From positions 15,708-35,882 of the forward strand of contig JADGCE010000011.1 of NCBI GenBank assembly GCA_015229095.1: DNA of 20,175 nt, written 5' to 3'. This DNA comes from Magnetococcales bacterium (GTDB lineage: Bacteria; Pseudomonadota; Magnetococcia; Magnetococcales; Magnetaquicoccaceae). Of the stretch, positions 7,632 through 15,900 are shown in pieces (within the stretch, counting starts at the first letter, position 1; each line of letters starts with the position of its first letter). The position numbers and the translations under genes are program-made. The notes beneath the pieces are model-generated. The model searched no databases, had not been told where the DNA came from, and saw only the letters and a program-made list of their open reading frames with translations.

Positions 7632-8210
7632 GTGAGCAGATGGTGCTTTTTCTTGCAACGGATCGTCCGTTGGTCGTGGCGACGCAGACCCCTCTGCACC
7701 CTGCTGGGGTGCTGCTGTCTGGCAATGCCGTTCCGTGCTGCCCAGGCTGAGTTCATCCGCTTCGAGGATGAACAACAGACCGCCCGGACACTGTACCAAA
7801 CCTGTTTGCTCAAACATGTACAACCGGCACAAAGCCAGATAGCGGCTGCATGGCTGCAGCAGGCCTGTCAGCGGCAGTTTGCCCCGGAACCCGTGACCGC
7901 CGCCACAGGATCCCTGAGCGGGGTGAATACACAACAAAACCAGCGGGACGAGCACAAAACATTGGACGAATGTCTGCTGCACCACCTTCCGACCGTACAG
8001 AACGATACCAGTGCCAGCACCCTGGTGCAGATGTGCAAAGAGCACTCCGGACACACGGGGAATGAGACAGAAAACCGCGTCAAACCATCGGCTCTTTTGC
8101 ACCTGCTGGGCATCGATGACCGCAAGCCCCGCGCAGAGCAATCGCAACAGAGCCTGGAAGGCGATGTTTTTGTGCCATTGCGCCCCTGGCAGGCCGGTCA
8201 ATCCCGTTGA
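7632..8210 (+). CDS. Exported protein with two C-x20-C repeat units
   Basis: I chose the GTG at 7632, preceded by GGGAGA. An in-frame ATG at 7581 lacks a ribosome site. The 192-residue product has a basic N-terminus (WSWRRRP) and a hydrophobic core with a CCC run, then RAAQA-E, a plausible signal peptidase site near residue 39. The mature part carries two related units, C58...C79 and C114...C135, each with exactly 20 residues between cysteines. Their starts are 56 residues apart and share C-L-L-x-H, then A/S-rich helix, then Q-x-C. This resembles the bacterial four-cysteine pattern in which paired helices are held by disulfides. The tail after residue 150 is polar and charged. It is probably periplasmic, with disulfides formed there. 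No enzymatic motif is visible and the function is unknown. Confidence 0.7.
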   Translation: MSRWCFFLQRIVRWSWRRRPLCTLLGCCCLAMPFRAAQAEFIRFEDEQQTARTLYQTCLLKHVQPAQSQIAAAWLQQACQRQFAPEPVTAATGSLSGVNTQQNQRDEHKTLDECLLHHLPTVQNDTSASTLVQMCKEHSGHTGNETENRVKPSALLHLLGIDDRKPRAEQSQQSLEGDVFVPLRPWQAGQSR

Positions 8211-8280
8211 GAACGAGGCCCGCTTGCCATCACAACGGCAAACGGACAGGCATCAGGCACAAGAGATGGAGCGCGTGACC

Positions 8281-8691
8281 ATGAAAAAAATAGTGGTGGA
8301 AAAGATTAAAAACCATCTGATGGCCAAGGGATGGACGATCGAAAAGATTAAAAAATTGGATTTCTGGGCCTTTCACGACCATGCGCCCGCCTTTTGTGTG
8401 GTACAAGCCGGTTGCACACTGATTTTTTTCCATGATCTGCCCCTGAACGGAAGCTGGAAAGAGAGCAAAAATACCTTTTTTGAGATGCTCAACGGTCTCA
8501 ATCACGGTTTCAGCCACGGGGTGCGGGGCATCATCATCGGTGATGAGGAGGGCGATGTACTGCACGTTTCAGCCGTCTGGCACAACCATTATCACGCCAA
8601 AGAATTTGGACAGTTTTTCGAGCAGTTTGTGGGGAGTATTATCGACTTGTACGGCAATGAGGAGGTGACCCGACACCTGCAACCCTCCTGA
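8281..8691 (+). CDS. Hypothetical protein, possibly YbjN/CesT-like fold (136 aa)
   Basis: The frame is open far upstream, but the convincing sequence begins at the ATG at 8281, preceded by GGAG. An alternative ATG at 8266 would add five residues. The N-terminus is lysine-rich and contains a 14-bp in-frame direct repeat (8299-8312 and 8341-8354) encoding EKIKN and EKIKK. The rest alternates predicted strands and helices: FCVVQAG, LIFFHDLPLNG, ESKNTFFEMLNGLNHG, RGIIIGDEEGDVLHVSAVW, then a helix ending VGSIIDLYG. That order recalls the YbjN/type III chaperone-like fold, but this is a guess from pattern only. There is no signal peptide. It lies between the four-cysteine gene (71 bp) and the SNF2 gene (59 bp), all on one strand. 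It is more AT-rich than its neighbours at the start. Confidence 0.7.
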   Translation: MKKIVVEKIKNHLMAKGWTIEKIKKLDFWAFHDHAPAFCVVQAGCTLIFFHDLPLNGSWKESKNTFFEMLNGLNHGFSHGVRGIIIGDEEGDVLHVSAVWHNHYHAKEFGQFFEQFVGSIIDLYGNEEVTRHLQPS

Positions 8692-8750
8692 TCGACCGTT
8701 GCGTCAACAAGATGCCTGTTCTGGATGAAAAACCTTAGGAAAAGCGCCCC

Positions 8751-11700
8751 ATGTCCACCAGCACCCCTCCCGCAGATCGCGCCACCCTGCTGGCTGCCTT
8801 TGAGCGATTACCCCCCCTGGAACGGGCGGTCTTGCAACTGCTCTCCATTGTCAGCGGCCCGCTGAATCGCACCGATTTGAGTCGCCTCCTGGGAGAAGCG
8901 GGCGTTACCGGCAGCCAGGGCAAGGCGCTCTCCGCCACCACCCTGACCCCGGTTGTGCATAACCTGATCCACCAGGAAATGCTGCAGGACAACATGCACC
9001 TGTTCAGTTGCAACAACACCATCGCCTGGGAGATCACCCGCTCGGCGGTGGAAGAGGGCTCGTTCAAGCAGATGGCGCCCGTTGTACAAAAATTTTTGCC
9101 GGCCATCGTCAGCTATTCATTCCGGCATCGGGGCCACGAGCTGTTCGATTTTACCCGTTGCCTGCGCGAGATCCGTATCGCGCTCTTTGCGCAGGATGTC
9201 CAGCGGATGGAGCAATATCTGCTGTGGGGGCAAGAACAGTATCCGGAACAGATGATGGCTTTGCCACCCCTGATTGCCCTGTGTGCCAACCCCTTTGATC
9301 CCGTCTGGTTTGCCAGCCTTCCTTTGGCCATTCAAATACGGGCATTGGAAGATATTGTGCCGTTTTTTATAGAGAATTTCGCTCTCCCCGAAGAAATTCC
9401 ACCCCTACTGTGGCGTTATCGCGCCTTGCCGGTGGAACAGTTTGGCGAGCGTTTTCGCGCCCTGCTGGTCACCGCGCTGCTCCTGGAAGGGGAGTTGACG
9501 GCCGCGCAAAGCATTCTCCTGGGCGACGCCCCCGTGGCCAACCAGGAGGAGTTGCACGGCTGGCTGTTGTTTTTGCAGGGCGACAACACCGCAGCCATTC
9601 AGCGCTTTGATGCCGCCCTGCAGGCATTAAGGAAAACAGCCCGCACCCACAAAACCTATTTTTCCCACTGGGCCGGCCCCTTCTTTCTGTTGGCTCTGCT
9701 GAAAACCCAGGATCCGATTCAGCACAGCCGCATCGCCGAGTTGGCAGCCATTGCGCAAAAAAAGAATTTTTTGAAATATTCCATGGTCTATTACAGCCTG
9801 GAGGCCCTGCTGTGGGCACAAAAAAATGAGGTGACGCGAGGACTGATGCTGCTTACCCTGGCCGAACACCGGGACAGTTTATCCGCCAGCATCGGCCAAC
9901 TGTTGCGACGTCTGCACCCATACCCGGTACCCCGACTGGGGTTGCTGTTCAAATCGATTGTCCACTACTGGATTCAAGGACCACGCAACCCGCCTTATCT
10001 TGCGGAGTTGAAAGCGGCCTTCGCCCAGGCCCAAAGCTCTGGGTGCGGTTGGGCAGCCATGGAACTGGCGGAGTTGTTATCCCGCCTGGAGGGGGAGAGC
10101 GAGCTGTACACGCACTATGCCACTGAAAAACGGGCGCAGACGGGCGTGCAGAGCATTGTGCCCATCGTCGCCAAAGAGGCCTCCTGGGAGCGGGCCCTGC
10201 GGGCCCTGTTGCAACTGACACCCGATGGCAGTGGCAAACGGGTGGGCAAGACCGGGACGGCACGCCGTTTGATCTGGTTGATTGAGGTGGATGGCCCCTC
10301 GGTGACCTCCATCCAGCCCAAAGAACAGAGCCAAAACAGCCATGGCGGCTGGTCAAAAGGACGCCTGTTGCCTCTGACACGTCTGCTGGAAAAGAGCGAG
10401 GATCTCACTTTTTTGACGGAACAGGATTGGCGCATCAGCCGCGCACTTGAGCGGGTGGGCAGTTCGTATGGCCGTACACGGCTGCTTTTCAACTGGGAAC
10501 AGGCCATGCTGGCCATGGTGGGCCATCCCCTGGTGTTTTGGGAAACGCAACCCACGGTCAACGTGGAGGTGGTGCGGGTCGAACCGGAGCTGTTGGTACA
10601 CAAGGACAACCATCGCATCCAGGTCCAGTTTTCCCAATCATTCAGCCAGCCCGGCGTCATGGTCAGCCAGGTCTCACCCACCCGCTGCCAATTGATCGAG
10701 GTCACGGCCACCCACAAGGCGATCGCCGATATTCTGGGCGAGAAGGGGTTGCATATACCCAGCGCCGGCACCGCCCAACTGCTGAACGTCGTGCAGGCTC
10801 TCTCCGCTCTGGTCACCATCCAATCCGCCATTGCCGGTGACCACGAACGCATCGAAACCCTGCCCGCCGATGCCATACCCCGTGTGCAGTTACTGCCTTT
10901 TGGCACCGGCTTGAAAATGAAACTGTTGGTGCGTCCTTTTGGCCAGGAGGGCCCCTACTTTATACCCGGCAAGGGAGGGCAGACCATCATTGCCGAGGTG
11001 GGGGGGAAACGGCTGCAGACCCATCGGATGTTGCAGGATGAAAGGGCGCGGGCCCTGGAGGTGTTGACCGCCTGCCCCAGTTTGGCCACGGGAGATGAGA
11101 TTCTGCCAGAGTGGTATTTTGACGATCCGGAAGCCTGCCTGGAACTGCTGACAGAGCTGCAGGGGGTGGCCCATAGCGTGCGCGTGGAGTGGCCGGAGGG
11201 AGAAAAATTGCGGGTCACGGCACCGCTCTCCATGGAGCACCTGCGGGTGCAGGTGCAGCGGGATCGTGACTGGTTTGCGTTGACGGGTGAATTGTCGGTC
11301 GATGAGTCTTCTGTTGTGGAAATGAACCGGCTGTTGGAACTGGTTTTGAGCAGTCGCAGCCGTTTTATCGCCTTGGGGGAGGGACAATTTCTCACCCTGA
11401 CAGAAAAATTTCGCCGCCAACTGCTGGAACTGCAGGCCTTTTCCAACACCCACGGCCAGGGACGACGCTTTCACCCCCTGGCTGCTCCGGTGGTACAGGA
11501 GATTACCGAACAGGCCCAGTGGAACAAGGTGGACAAGCAGTGGCGACAACACCTGCAGCGCATGGAAGCCGCGCAGACCCTGACGGTGGCATTGCCCTCC
11601 ACGTTGCAAGTGGAGTTGCGGGAGTATCAGGTGAGCGGCTTTCACTGGTTGGCCCGTCTGGCTGCCTGGGGGGTGGGGGCCTGTCTGGCCGATGATATGG

Positions 11701-13004
11701 GATTGGGCAAAACTGTGCAGGCATTGGCCCTGCTGGTCAGCCGCGCCGCAGAGGGACCGGTATTGGTGGTGGCACCCACCTCCGTCTGCTGGAACTGGCT
11801 GCGGGAGATTGAGCAGTTTGCACCCACCTTGCGGGGCATTTATTTTACCGGTGGTCAGCGGCAACAGACCCTGAACGCCCTGCAGCCCTTTGATGTCCTG
11901 ATTTGCAGTTACGGCCTGTTGCAGCAGGAAGAGGAGATGTTGGCAAGCGTGCGCTGGAATGTGCTGGTGTTGGACGAGGCGCAGGCCATCAAAAACCGGG
12001 GCACCAAGCGCTCCAAGGCGGCCATGGCATTGCAGGCTTCCTTCAAAATGATCCTGACCGGCACCCCCATTGAAAATCATTTGGGAGAGTTGTGGAATCT
12101 GTTTCACTTTATCAATCCCGGCCTGTTGGGTACACCGGAATCCTACAACGAACGCTTTGCGACGCCCATTGAACGACATGGCTCCAAGGAGGCCCGGCAT
12201 CGCCTGAAAAAATTGCTCCAGCCTTTCATCCTGCGCCGCACCAAGAGCCAGGTGCTGGAGGAGCTGCCCTCCCGTACCGAAATCGTCCTGCATGTGGAGA
12301 TGAGTGAAGAAGAGAGGGTTTTTTATGAATCTCTGCGTCGCCGCGCCCTTGAACAGATTGAAAACCTGCAAGGTCCACCGGAGCAGAAGCAGTTGCAAAT
12401 TTTTGCCGAGTTGATGCGCTTGCGGCGCGCCTGTTGCAACAGTCGTCTCATTCTGCCCGACAGCACGATGATCAGCAGCAAGTTGGAGCTCTTCTGGAGC
12501 GTGGTGGAGGGCCTGTTGGAAAATCGGCATAAGGTGCTGGTATTCAGCCAATTTGTTGACCACCTGGCCATCATTCGGGAACGTCTGGAGAGTCAAAGTG
12601 TCCGCTACCAATATCTGGATGGCAGCACACCGATCCAGGAACGACAACGGCGGGTCGAGGCCTTTCAAGCCGGTGAGGGGGATCTGTTCCTGATCAGCCT
12701 GCGGGCCGGAGGTATGGGGATCAACCTGACGGCGGCCGATTATGTGATTCACATGGACCCCTGGTGGAATCCCGCCGTCGAAGATCAGGCGGCAGACCGT
12801 GCCCATCGCATCGGCCAACTGCGTCCGGTGACCATCTACCGACTGGTCACCCAGGGCACCATTGAAGAGATGATTGTCGATCTGCATCAACACAAACGTA
12901 ATCTGGCCGATGGGTTGTTGGATGGCAGCGATGTCAGCGGCAAGCTGAGCACGGAGGATTTGTTGCGCATCATCCGCGGCCAGGATCGGCATGTCTCCCC
13001 CTGA
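8751..13004 (+). CDS. SNF2-family DEAD/DEAH ATPase with a very long N-terminal extension
   Basis: A 1417-residue protein. The SNF2 core occupies about 950-1400: DDMGLGKT (981-988, Walker A), DEAQ (1075-1078, motif II), LTGTP (1102-1106, motif III), FSQF (1265-1268), DGST (1290-1293), AGGMGINL (1319-1326) and AHRIGQ (1351-1356, motif VI). All catalytic motifs are intact, so it should hydrolyse ATP and translocate on double-stranded DNA, or remodel protein-DNA complexes such as stalled RNA polymerase (known for RapA). The first 100 residues look like a winged-helix region. Residues about 240-500 are helical and TPR-like. The stretch 640-940 is unassigned. The start ATG follows TAGGA. cbiL begins 16 bp after the stop, so co-transcription with cobalamin genes is likely, although no functional link is known. 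Confidence 0.9.
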   Translation: MSTSTPPADRATLLAAFERLPPLERAVLQLLSIVSGPLNRTDLSRLLGEAGVTGSQGKALSATTLTPVVHNLIHQEMLQDNMHLFSCNNTIAWEITRSAVEEGSFKQMAPVVQKFLPAIVSYSFRHRGHELFDFTRCLREIRIALFAQDVQRMEQYLLWGQEQYPEQMMALPPLIALCANPFDPVWFASLPLAIQIRALEDIVPFFIENFALPEEIPPLLWRYRALPVEQFGERFRALLVTALLLEGELTAAQSILLGDAPVANQEELHGWLLFLQGDNTAAIQRFDAALQALRKTARTHKTYFSHWAGPFFLLALLKTQDPIQHSRIAELAAIAQKKNFLKYSMVYYSLEALLWAQKNEVTRGLMLLTLAEHRDSLSASIGQLLRRLHPYPVPRLGLLFKSIVHYWIQGPRNPPYLAELKAAFAQAQSSGCGWAAMELAELLSRLEGESELYTHYATEKRAQTGVQSIVPIVAKEASWERALRALLQLTPDGSGKRVGKTGTARRLIWLIEVDGPSVTSIQPKEQSQNSHGGWSKGRLLPLTRLLEKSEDLTFLTEQDWRISRALERVGSSYGRTRLLFNWEQAMLAMVGHPLVFWETQPTVNVEVVRVEPELLVHKDNHRIQVQFSQSFSQPGVMVSQVSPTRCQLIEVTATHKAIADILGEKGLHIPSAGTAQLLNVVQALSALVTIQSAIAGDHERIETLPADAIPRVQLLPFGTGLKMKLLVRPFGQEGPYFIPGKGGQTIIAEVGGKRLQTHRMLQDERARALEVLTACPSLATGDEILPEWYFDDPEACLELLTELQGVAHSVRVEWPEGEKLRVTAPLSMEHLRVQVQRDRDWFALTGELSVDESSVVEMNRLLELVLSSRSRFIALGEGQFLTLTEKFRRQLLELQAFSNTHGQGRRFHPLAAPVVQEITEQAQWNKVDKQWRQHLQRMEAAQTLTVALPSTLQVELREYQVSGFHWLARLAAWGVGACLADDMGLGKTVQALALLVSRAAEGPVLVVAPTSVCWNWLREIEQFAPTLRGIYFTGGQRQQTLNALQPFDVLICSYGLLQQEEEMLASVRWNVLVLDEAQAIKNRGTKRSKAAMALQASFKMILTGTPIENHLGELWNLFHFINPGLLGTPESYNERFATPIERHGSKEARHRLKKLLQPFILRRTKSQVLEELPSRTEIVLHVEMSEEERVFYESLRRRALEQIENLQGPPEQKQLQIFAELMRLRRACCNSRLILPDSTMISSKLELFWSVVEGLLENRHKVLVFSQFVDHLAIIRERLESQSVRYQYLDGSTPIQERQRRVEAFQAGEGDLFLISLRAGGMGINLTAADYVIHMDPWWNPAVEDQAADRAHRIGQLRPVTIYRLVTQGTIEEMIVDLHQHKRNLADGLLDGSDVSGKLSTEDLLRIIRGQDRHVSP

Positions 13005-13020
13005 CAAGGAGCCCACACCG

Positions 13021-13776
13021 ATGTCCTCTCCCATCTCTTCCCCACAGGGACGCCTGATCGCCGCCTCCCTGGGCCCGGGCGATCCAGGCTTGATCACCCG
13101 TTCCGCGTGGCACGCCTTGCAATCGGCCTCCTGTTGGGCCTGGCCGGAGAGCCGGGAGGGGGGGGGATATGCCATGGCCATCGTGCAGCGGGCCGGTTTG
13201 CCGTTGCCCGCCCACACCCTGCCCCTGGCTTTTCCCATGACCCGCGACCCCGTGATGTTGGCCCGTCATTGGCACATGGCTGCCCAACAGGTGCTTGCCA
13301 AACTGAATCAAGGCATGGATGTGCTCTTTCTGGTGGAAGGGGATGCCTCCTTCTTTGCCACGTTTGGCCATTTGCAGCGCACCGTGCAGGCCCTGGATGG
13401 GGGAGTCCCGATTGAAATCATTCCGGGTGTCTCCTCCCCCCTGGCGGCAGCGGCCTGCACCCGGCAAAGCCTGGGGGATGGGGACCAGGGGGTTGCCCTG
13501 GTGCCCGCCACCGTGGGCCTGGAACGGATCGATCGTCTGCTGACCGATTTTGAAACCGTGGTGCTGCTCAAAATCAGGCCGATGCTGGATGCGGTCCTGG
13601 AACTGCTCCGGGAACGCCGTCTGTTGGAAAAGGCGCGCTTTGTCGAACGGGCAGGCAGCCCGGAAGAGCGGGTGATCACCGATGTCTGGAGTCTGAAAGG
13701 CACCCAGGTACACTATCTCTCCCTGCTGATCATCCATTGCAACGATGGCGAGGCCGCTCTGGGCCGCTCTCCATGA
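13021..13776 (+). CDS. cbiL: Precorrin-2 / cobalt-factor II C20-methyltransferase
   Basis: A 251-residue SAM-dependent tetrapyrrole methylase. It shows the N-terminal loop SLGPGDPGLIT (16-26), LVEGDASFFATF (104-115) and IPGVSSPLAAAAC (134-146), the family's SAM-binding elements. EIIPGVSS and the VLLKIRP region favour the C20-methyltransferase (CbiL/CobI) over other methylases. It methylates C20 of the precorrin-2 macrocycle in corrin synthesis, in the cytoplasm. I chose the ATG at 13021 because AAGGAG lies 9 bp upstream; an earlier ATG at 12991 would overlap the SNF2 gene. GDAS replaces the common GDPS/GDPxxY, a mild departure. It overlaps cbiG by 4 bp (ATGA). Confidence 0.88.
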   Translation: MSSPISSPQGRLIAASLGPGDPGLITRSAWHALQSASCWAWPESREGGGYAMAIVQRAGLPLPAHTLPLAFPMTRDPVMLARHWHMAAQQVLAKLNQGMDVLFLVEGDASFFATFGHLQRTVQALDGGVPIEIIPGVSSPLAAAACTRQSLGDGDQGVALVPATVGLERIDRLLTDFETVVLLKIRPMLDAVLELLRERRLLEKARFVERAGSPEERVITDVWSLKGTQVHYLSLLIIHCNDGEAALGRSP

Positions 13777-14942
13777 GCAGCACCCTGCGCCCACCCGCCC
13801 TGGTGGCCTTGAGCCGCCGTGGTGCCCACCATGCGGCCCATCTGGCACAACAGTGGCCAGGGGCGGAGCTCTACCTGCTCCAACCCTGGGCAGCGGAGTG
13901 GCCTGGCAAGGCCCAGCGGTTGGAGCCACCTTTGCGCCAACATATGGCGCGGTTGTTCAGCCAACACAATCCGGTCTGCTTTTTTTGTGCCGTGGCGGTG
14001 GTGGTACGCCTGCTTGCCCCCCACTTGCAGGGCAAACAAAAGGATCCCGCCGTGCTGGCCATTGATGAGACCGCCCGCTTTGTGGTTCCGGTACTCTCTG
14101 GCCACCTGGGAGGTGCCAATGCACATGCCCTGCGCATTGGCCGCTGGCTGGCCGCCCTGCCGGTCATCACCACCGCCTCGGATGCCCTGGACACCCTGGC
14201 GGTGGATCTGGTGGGACGGGAGTTGGGCTGGCACATTCAAGCATCCTCCCTGGCCCTGACCCGGACCGCTGCCTGTGTGGTAAACGGAGAGCCCGTGGCC
14301 TGGGTACAGTCGTGTGGTACACAACGCTGGCGGATCACCATGCCGGAGCTGCCCGCCCATGTGACGGCCCTGGCTGACATCCGCCAGGCCGACCCCCGCC
14401 AGCATCGGGCCCTGCTATGGATCACCCACAGCACCGATGTCGCCGCAATCGAGCAGCGCTGGCCGGAGCGTCTGATTCTCTACCGTCCCCCCAGGGAACC
14501 GGGAGAGCCGTTGGCGATCGGGATGGGGTGTGATCGGGGCACCCCTCTGACCACCCTGCGGGAGGCATTGCTCGAAGCACGCCATCTGTACCCCTTCCTC
14601 TGGGATCAGGTGACTGCCCTGGCGACCATTGACCGCAAGGGGGATGAGGTGGGGCTGTTGCAACTGGCTGATCTCTTCCAGTTGCCATTGACCCTCTATC
14701 CGGCCAGCCGTTTGGCCCAAATGCCGGTGCCCACCCCGTCGGAAACGGTGCGACGACACATGGATACCCCATCGGTGGCCGAGGCGGCGGCCCTGCTGGC
14801 AGGAGAGGAGGCAGATGGTGAGCTGCTGCTGCCCAAACAGTGTTATCGAGGCAGGGAGGGCAAACATGTCACCCTGGCCATCGCCCGTGGCAGGCCCCAG
14901 TCTGCAATGGCAACAACCAACCCGGAGAAAACCGCATCATGA
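13773..14942 (+). CDS. cbiG: Cobalt-precorrin-5A hydrolase CbiG
   Basis: A 389-residue protein with the CbiG arrangement. The N-terminal region contains VRLLAP (78-83) and DPAVLAIDETARFVVPVLSGHLGGANAHA (91-119), the most conserved stretch. A mid region follows, then a C-terminal domain from about 246 (LAIGMGCDRGTP...). CbiG opens the delta-lactone of cobalt-precorrin-5A and releases the two-carbon fragment as acetaldehyde, a step specific to the anaerobic route. The start is the ATG of an ATGA overlap with the cbiL stop. The frame extends 12 codons further upstream but those residues do not fit the family. The gene ends in another ATGA overlap with cbiH. Its presence implies the oxygen-independent branch of B12 synthesis. 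Confidence 0.9.
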   Translation: MSSTLRPPALVALSRRGAHHAAHLAQQWPGAELYLLQPWAAEWPGKAQRLEPPLRQHMARLFSQHNPVCFFCAVAVVVRLLAPHLQGKQKDPAVLAIDETARFVVPVLSGHLGGANAHALRIGRWLAALPVITTASDALDTLAVDLVGRELGWHIQASSLALTRTAACVVNGEPVAWVQSCGTQRWRITMPELPAHVTALADIRQADPRQHRALLWITHSTDVAAIEQRWPERLILYRPPREPGEPLAIGMGCDRGTPLTTLREALLEARHLYPFLWDQVTALATIDRKGDEVGLLQLADLFQLPLTLYPASRLAQMPVPTPSETVRRHMDTPSVAEAAALLAGEEADGELLLPKQCYRGREGKHVTLAIARGRPQSAMATTNPEKTAS

Positions 14943-15721
14943 CAGGTTGTTTATCCCTGCTCAGCATTGGCCCGGGCGCGCTGGAGCAACTGACCCAGCA
15001 GGCCTTGACCACCCTCCAGACTGCCGAAGTGGTGGTGGGATACAAGAGCTATTTGCAGCTGATCGCCCCGCTGCTGGTGGGCAAGGAGGTCGTGGGCAGC
15101 GGTATGCGTCAGGAGGTGCAACGCTGTACGGAGGCCTGCCGGTTGGCACTCAGTGGCCGCCGGACAGTTTTGATCTCTTCCGGGGATGTGGGCATCTACG
15201 GCATGGCCGGGTTGGCCTTTGAGGTGCTGTTGCAATCGGGTTGGTCCCCGGAGAGCGGCATGTCGGTGCAGGTCATTCCGGGAATCAGTGCCGTCAATGC
15301 CTGCGCCGCTTTGGTAGGGGCCCCTTTGACCCATGATTTTTGTACCATCTCTCTGTCAGACCTGTTGACCCCCTGGCCTGTGATCGAAAAGCGGCTGCTG
15401 GCGGCGGCACAGGCCGATTTTGTCACGGCCCTCTACAACCCGAAGAGCAGCAAGCGCACCCGGCAGATTGAGACAGCCCAACGCATCTTTTTGTCGTATC
15501 GGCTACCCACCACCCCGGTGGCGGTGGTGACGGCGGCCTTTCGTGACGACGCGCGAATCACCCTGACCGATCTGGCCCGGATGACCGCGCAGGAGATCAC
15601 CATGGAGACGACTGTTTTGATTGGTAATTCCAGCAGTTTTATCCATGCGGGCGTGATGGTGACCCCCCGTGGCTATGGCACCAAATATGAGATCGCAGCG
15701 GCGACGGGAGAGAGGAAATGA
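14939..15721 (+). CDS. cbiH: Cobalt-factor III / precorrin-3B C17-methyltransferase
   Basis: A 260-residue tetrapyrrole methylase. Motifs: LSIGPGALEQLT (8-19), VVGYKSYLQLI (32-42), SSGDVGIYGMAGLAFE (80-95), IPGISAVNACAALVGAPLTHDF (113-134) and LYNPKSSKR (165-173). The GYxxY element and the SSGD(V/A)G(I/V)YGM motif are typical of CbiH/CobJ, which methylates C17 and drives ring contraction. In the anaerobic pathway the product goes on towards the CbiG substrate, so the two neighbours act in sequence. The start is the ATG of the ATGA overlap with cbiG, 33 codons inside a longer open frame. The stop is again part of an ATGA, leading into a short open frame whose reality is doubtful. Confidence 0.92.
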   Translation: MTGCLSLLSIGPGALEQLTQQALTTLQTAEVVVGYKSYLQLIAPLLVGKEVVGSGMRQEVQRCTEACRLALSGRRTVLISSGDVGIYGMAGLAFEVLLQSGWSPESGMSVQVIPGISAVNACAALVGAPLTHDFCTISLSDLLTPWPVIEKRLLAAAQADFVTALYNPKSSKRTRQIETAQRIFLSYRLPTTPVAVVTAAFRDDARITLTDLARMTAQEITMETTVLIGNSSSFIHAGVMVTPRGYGTKYEIAAATGERK

Positions 15722-15900
15722 CGGATGCAGAGTTGCGTAGTCCGGTAGTGCCCCACATGCAAGAATTCCCTGAAAATGGTGCTGGCATCGCGGAAATCTA
15801 TGCTGTACCATCCCCCGGAGATGTCACCATCCCTGTCAACGCGGTACGCTTCACGGCTTGTCTGAAAAGGTCAAAACCATGGACACCCTGGTGGATATAA
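15718..15900 (+). CDS. Doubtful 60-residue ORF coupled to cbiH
   Basis: It begins with the ATG of an ATGA overlap with cbiH, the same coupling used by the two preceding gene joints, and ends 22 bp inside the HD-GYP gene. The translation (MTDAELRSPVVPHMQEFPENG...) has no domain I recognise, and its last third reads like shadow sequence of the HD-GYP start. It could be the remnant of a further cob gene, a tiny leader peptide, or chance. The 157-bp gap 15722-15878 contains nothing else I can identify, apart from the HD-GYP ribosome site. Confidence 0.2.
   Translation: MTDAELRSPVVPHMQEFPENGAGIAEIYAVPSPGDVTIPVNAVRFTACLKRSKPWTPWWI

Noticed and set aside
8011..8280. Upstream extension of the 136-residue protein frame
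   Set aside because: It overlaps the four-cysteine protein gene out of frame. The ribosome site and sequence character point to the ATG at 8281.
13005..13020. Possible cobalamin riboswitch before cbiL
   Set aside because: The gap to the SNF2 gene is only 16 bp, and no B12-box-like sequence was seen there or in the other short gaps.
10890..13238. A 782-codon open frame on the minus strand
   Set aside because: It is antisense to the SNF2 motor domain, with a Gln/His/Gly-rich translation and no recognisable motif. Long antisense frames are expected in GC-rich genes.
12970..14405. Two minus-strand open frames of 319 and 230 codons over cbiL and cbiG
   Set aside because: They are Gly/Gln/His-rich shadows, while the plus strand shows full methylase and CbiG motifs with coupled starts.
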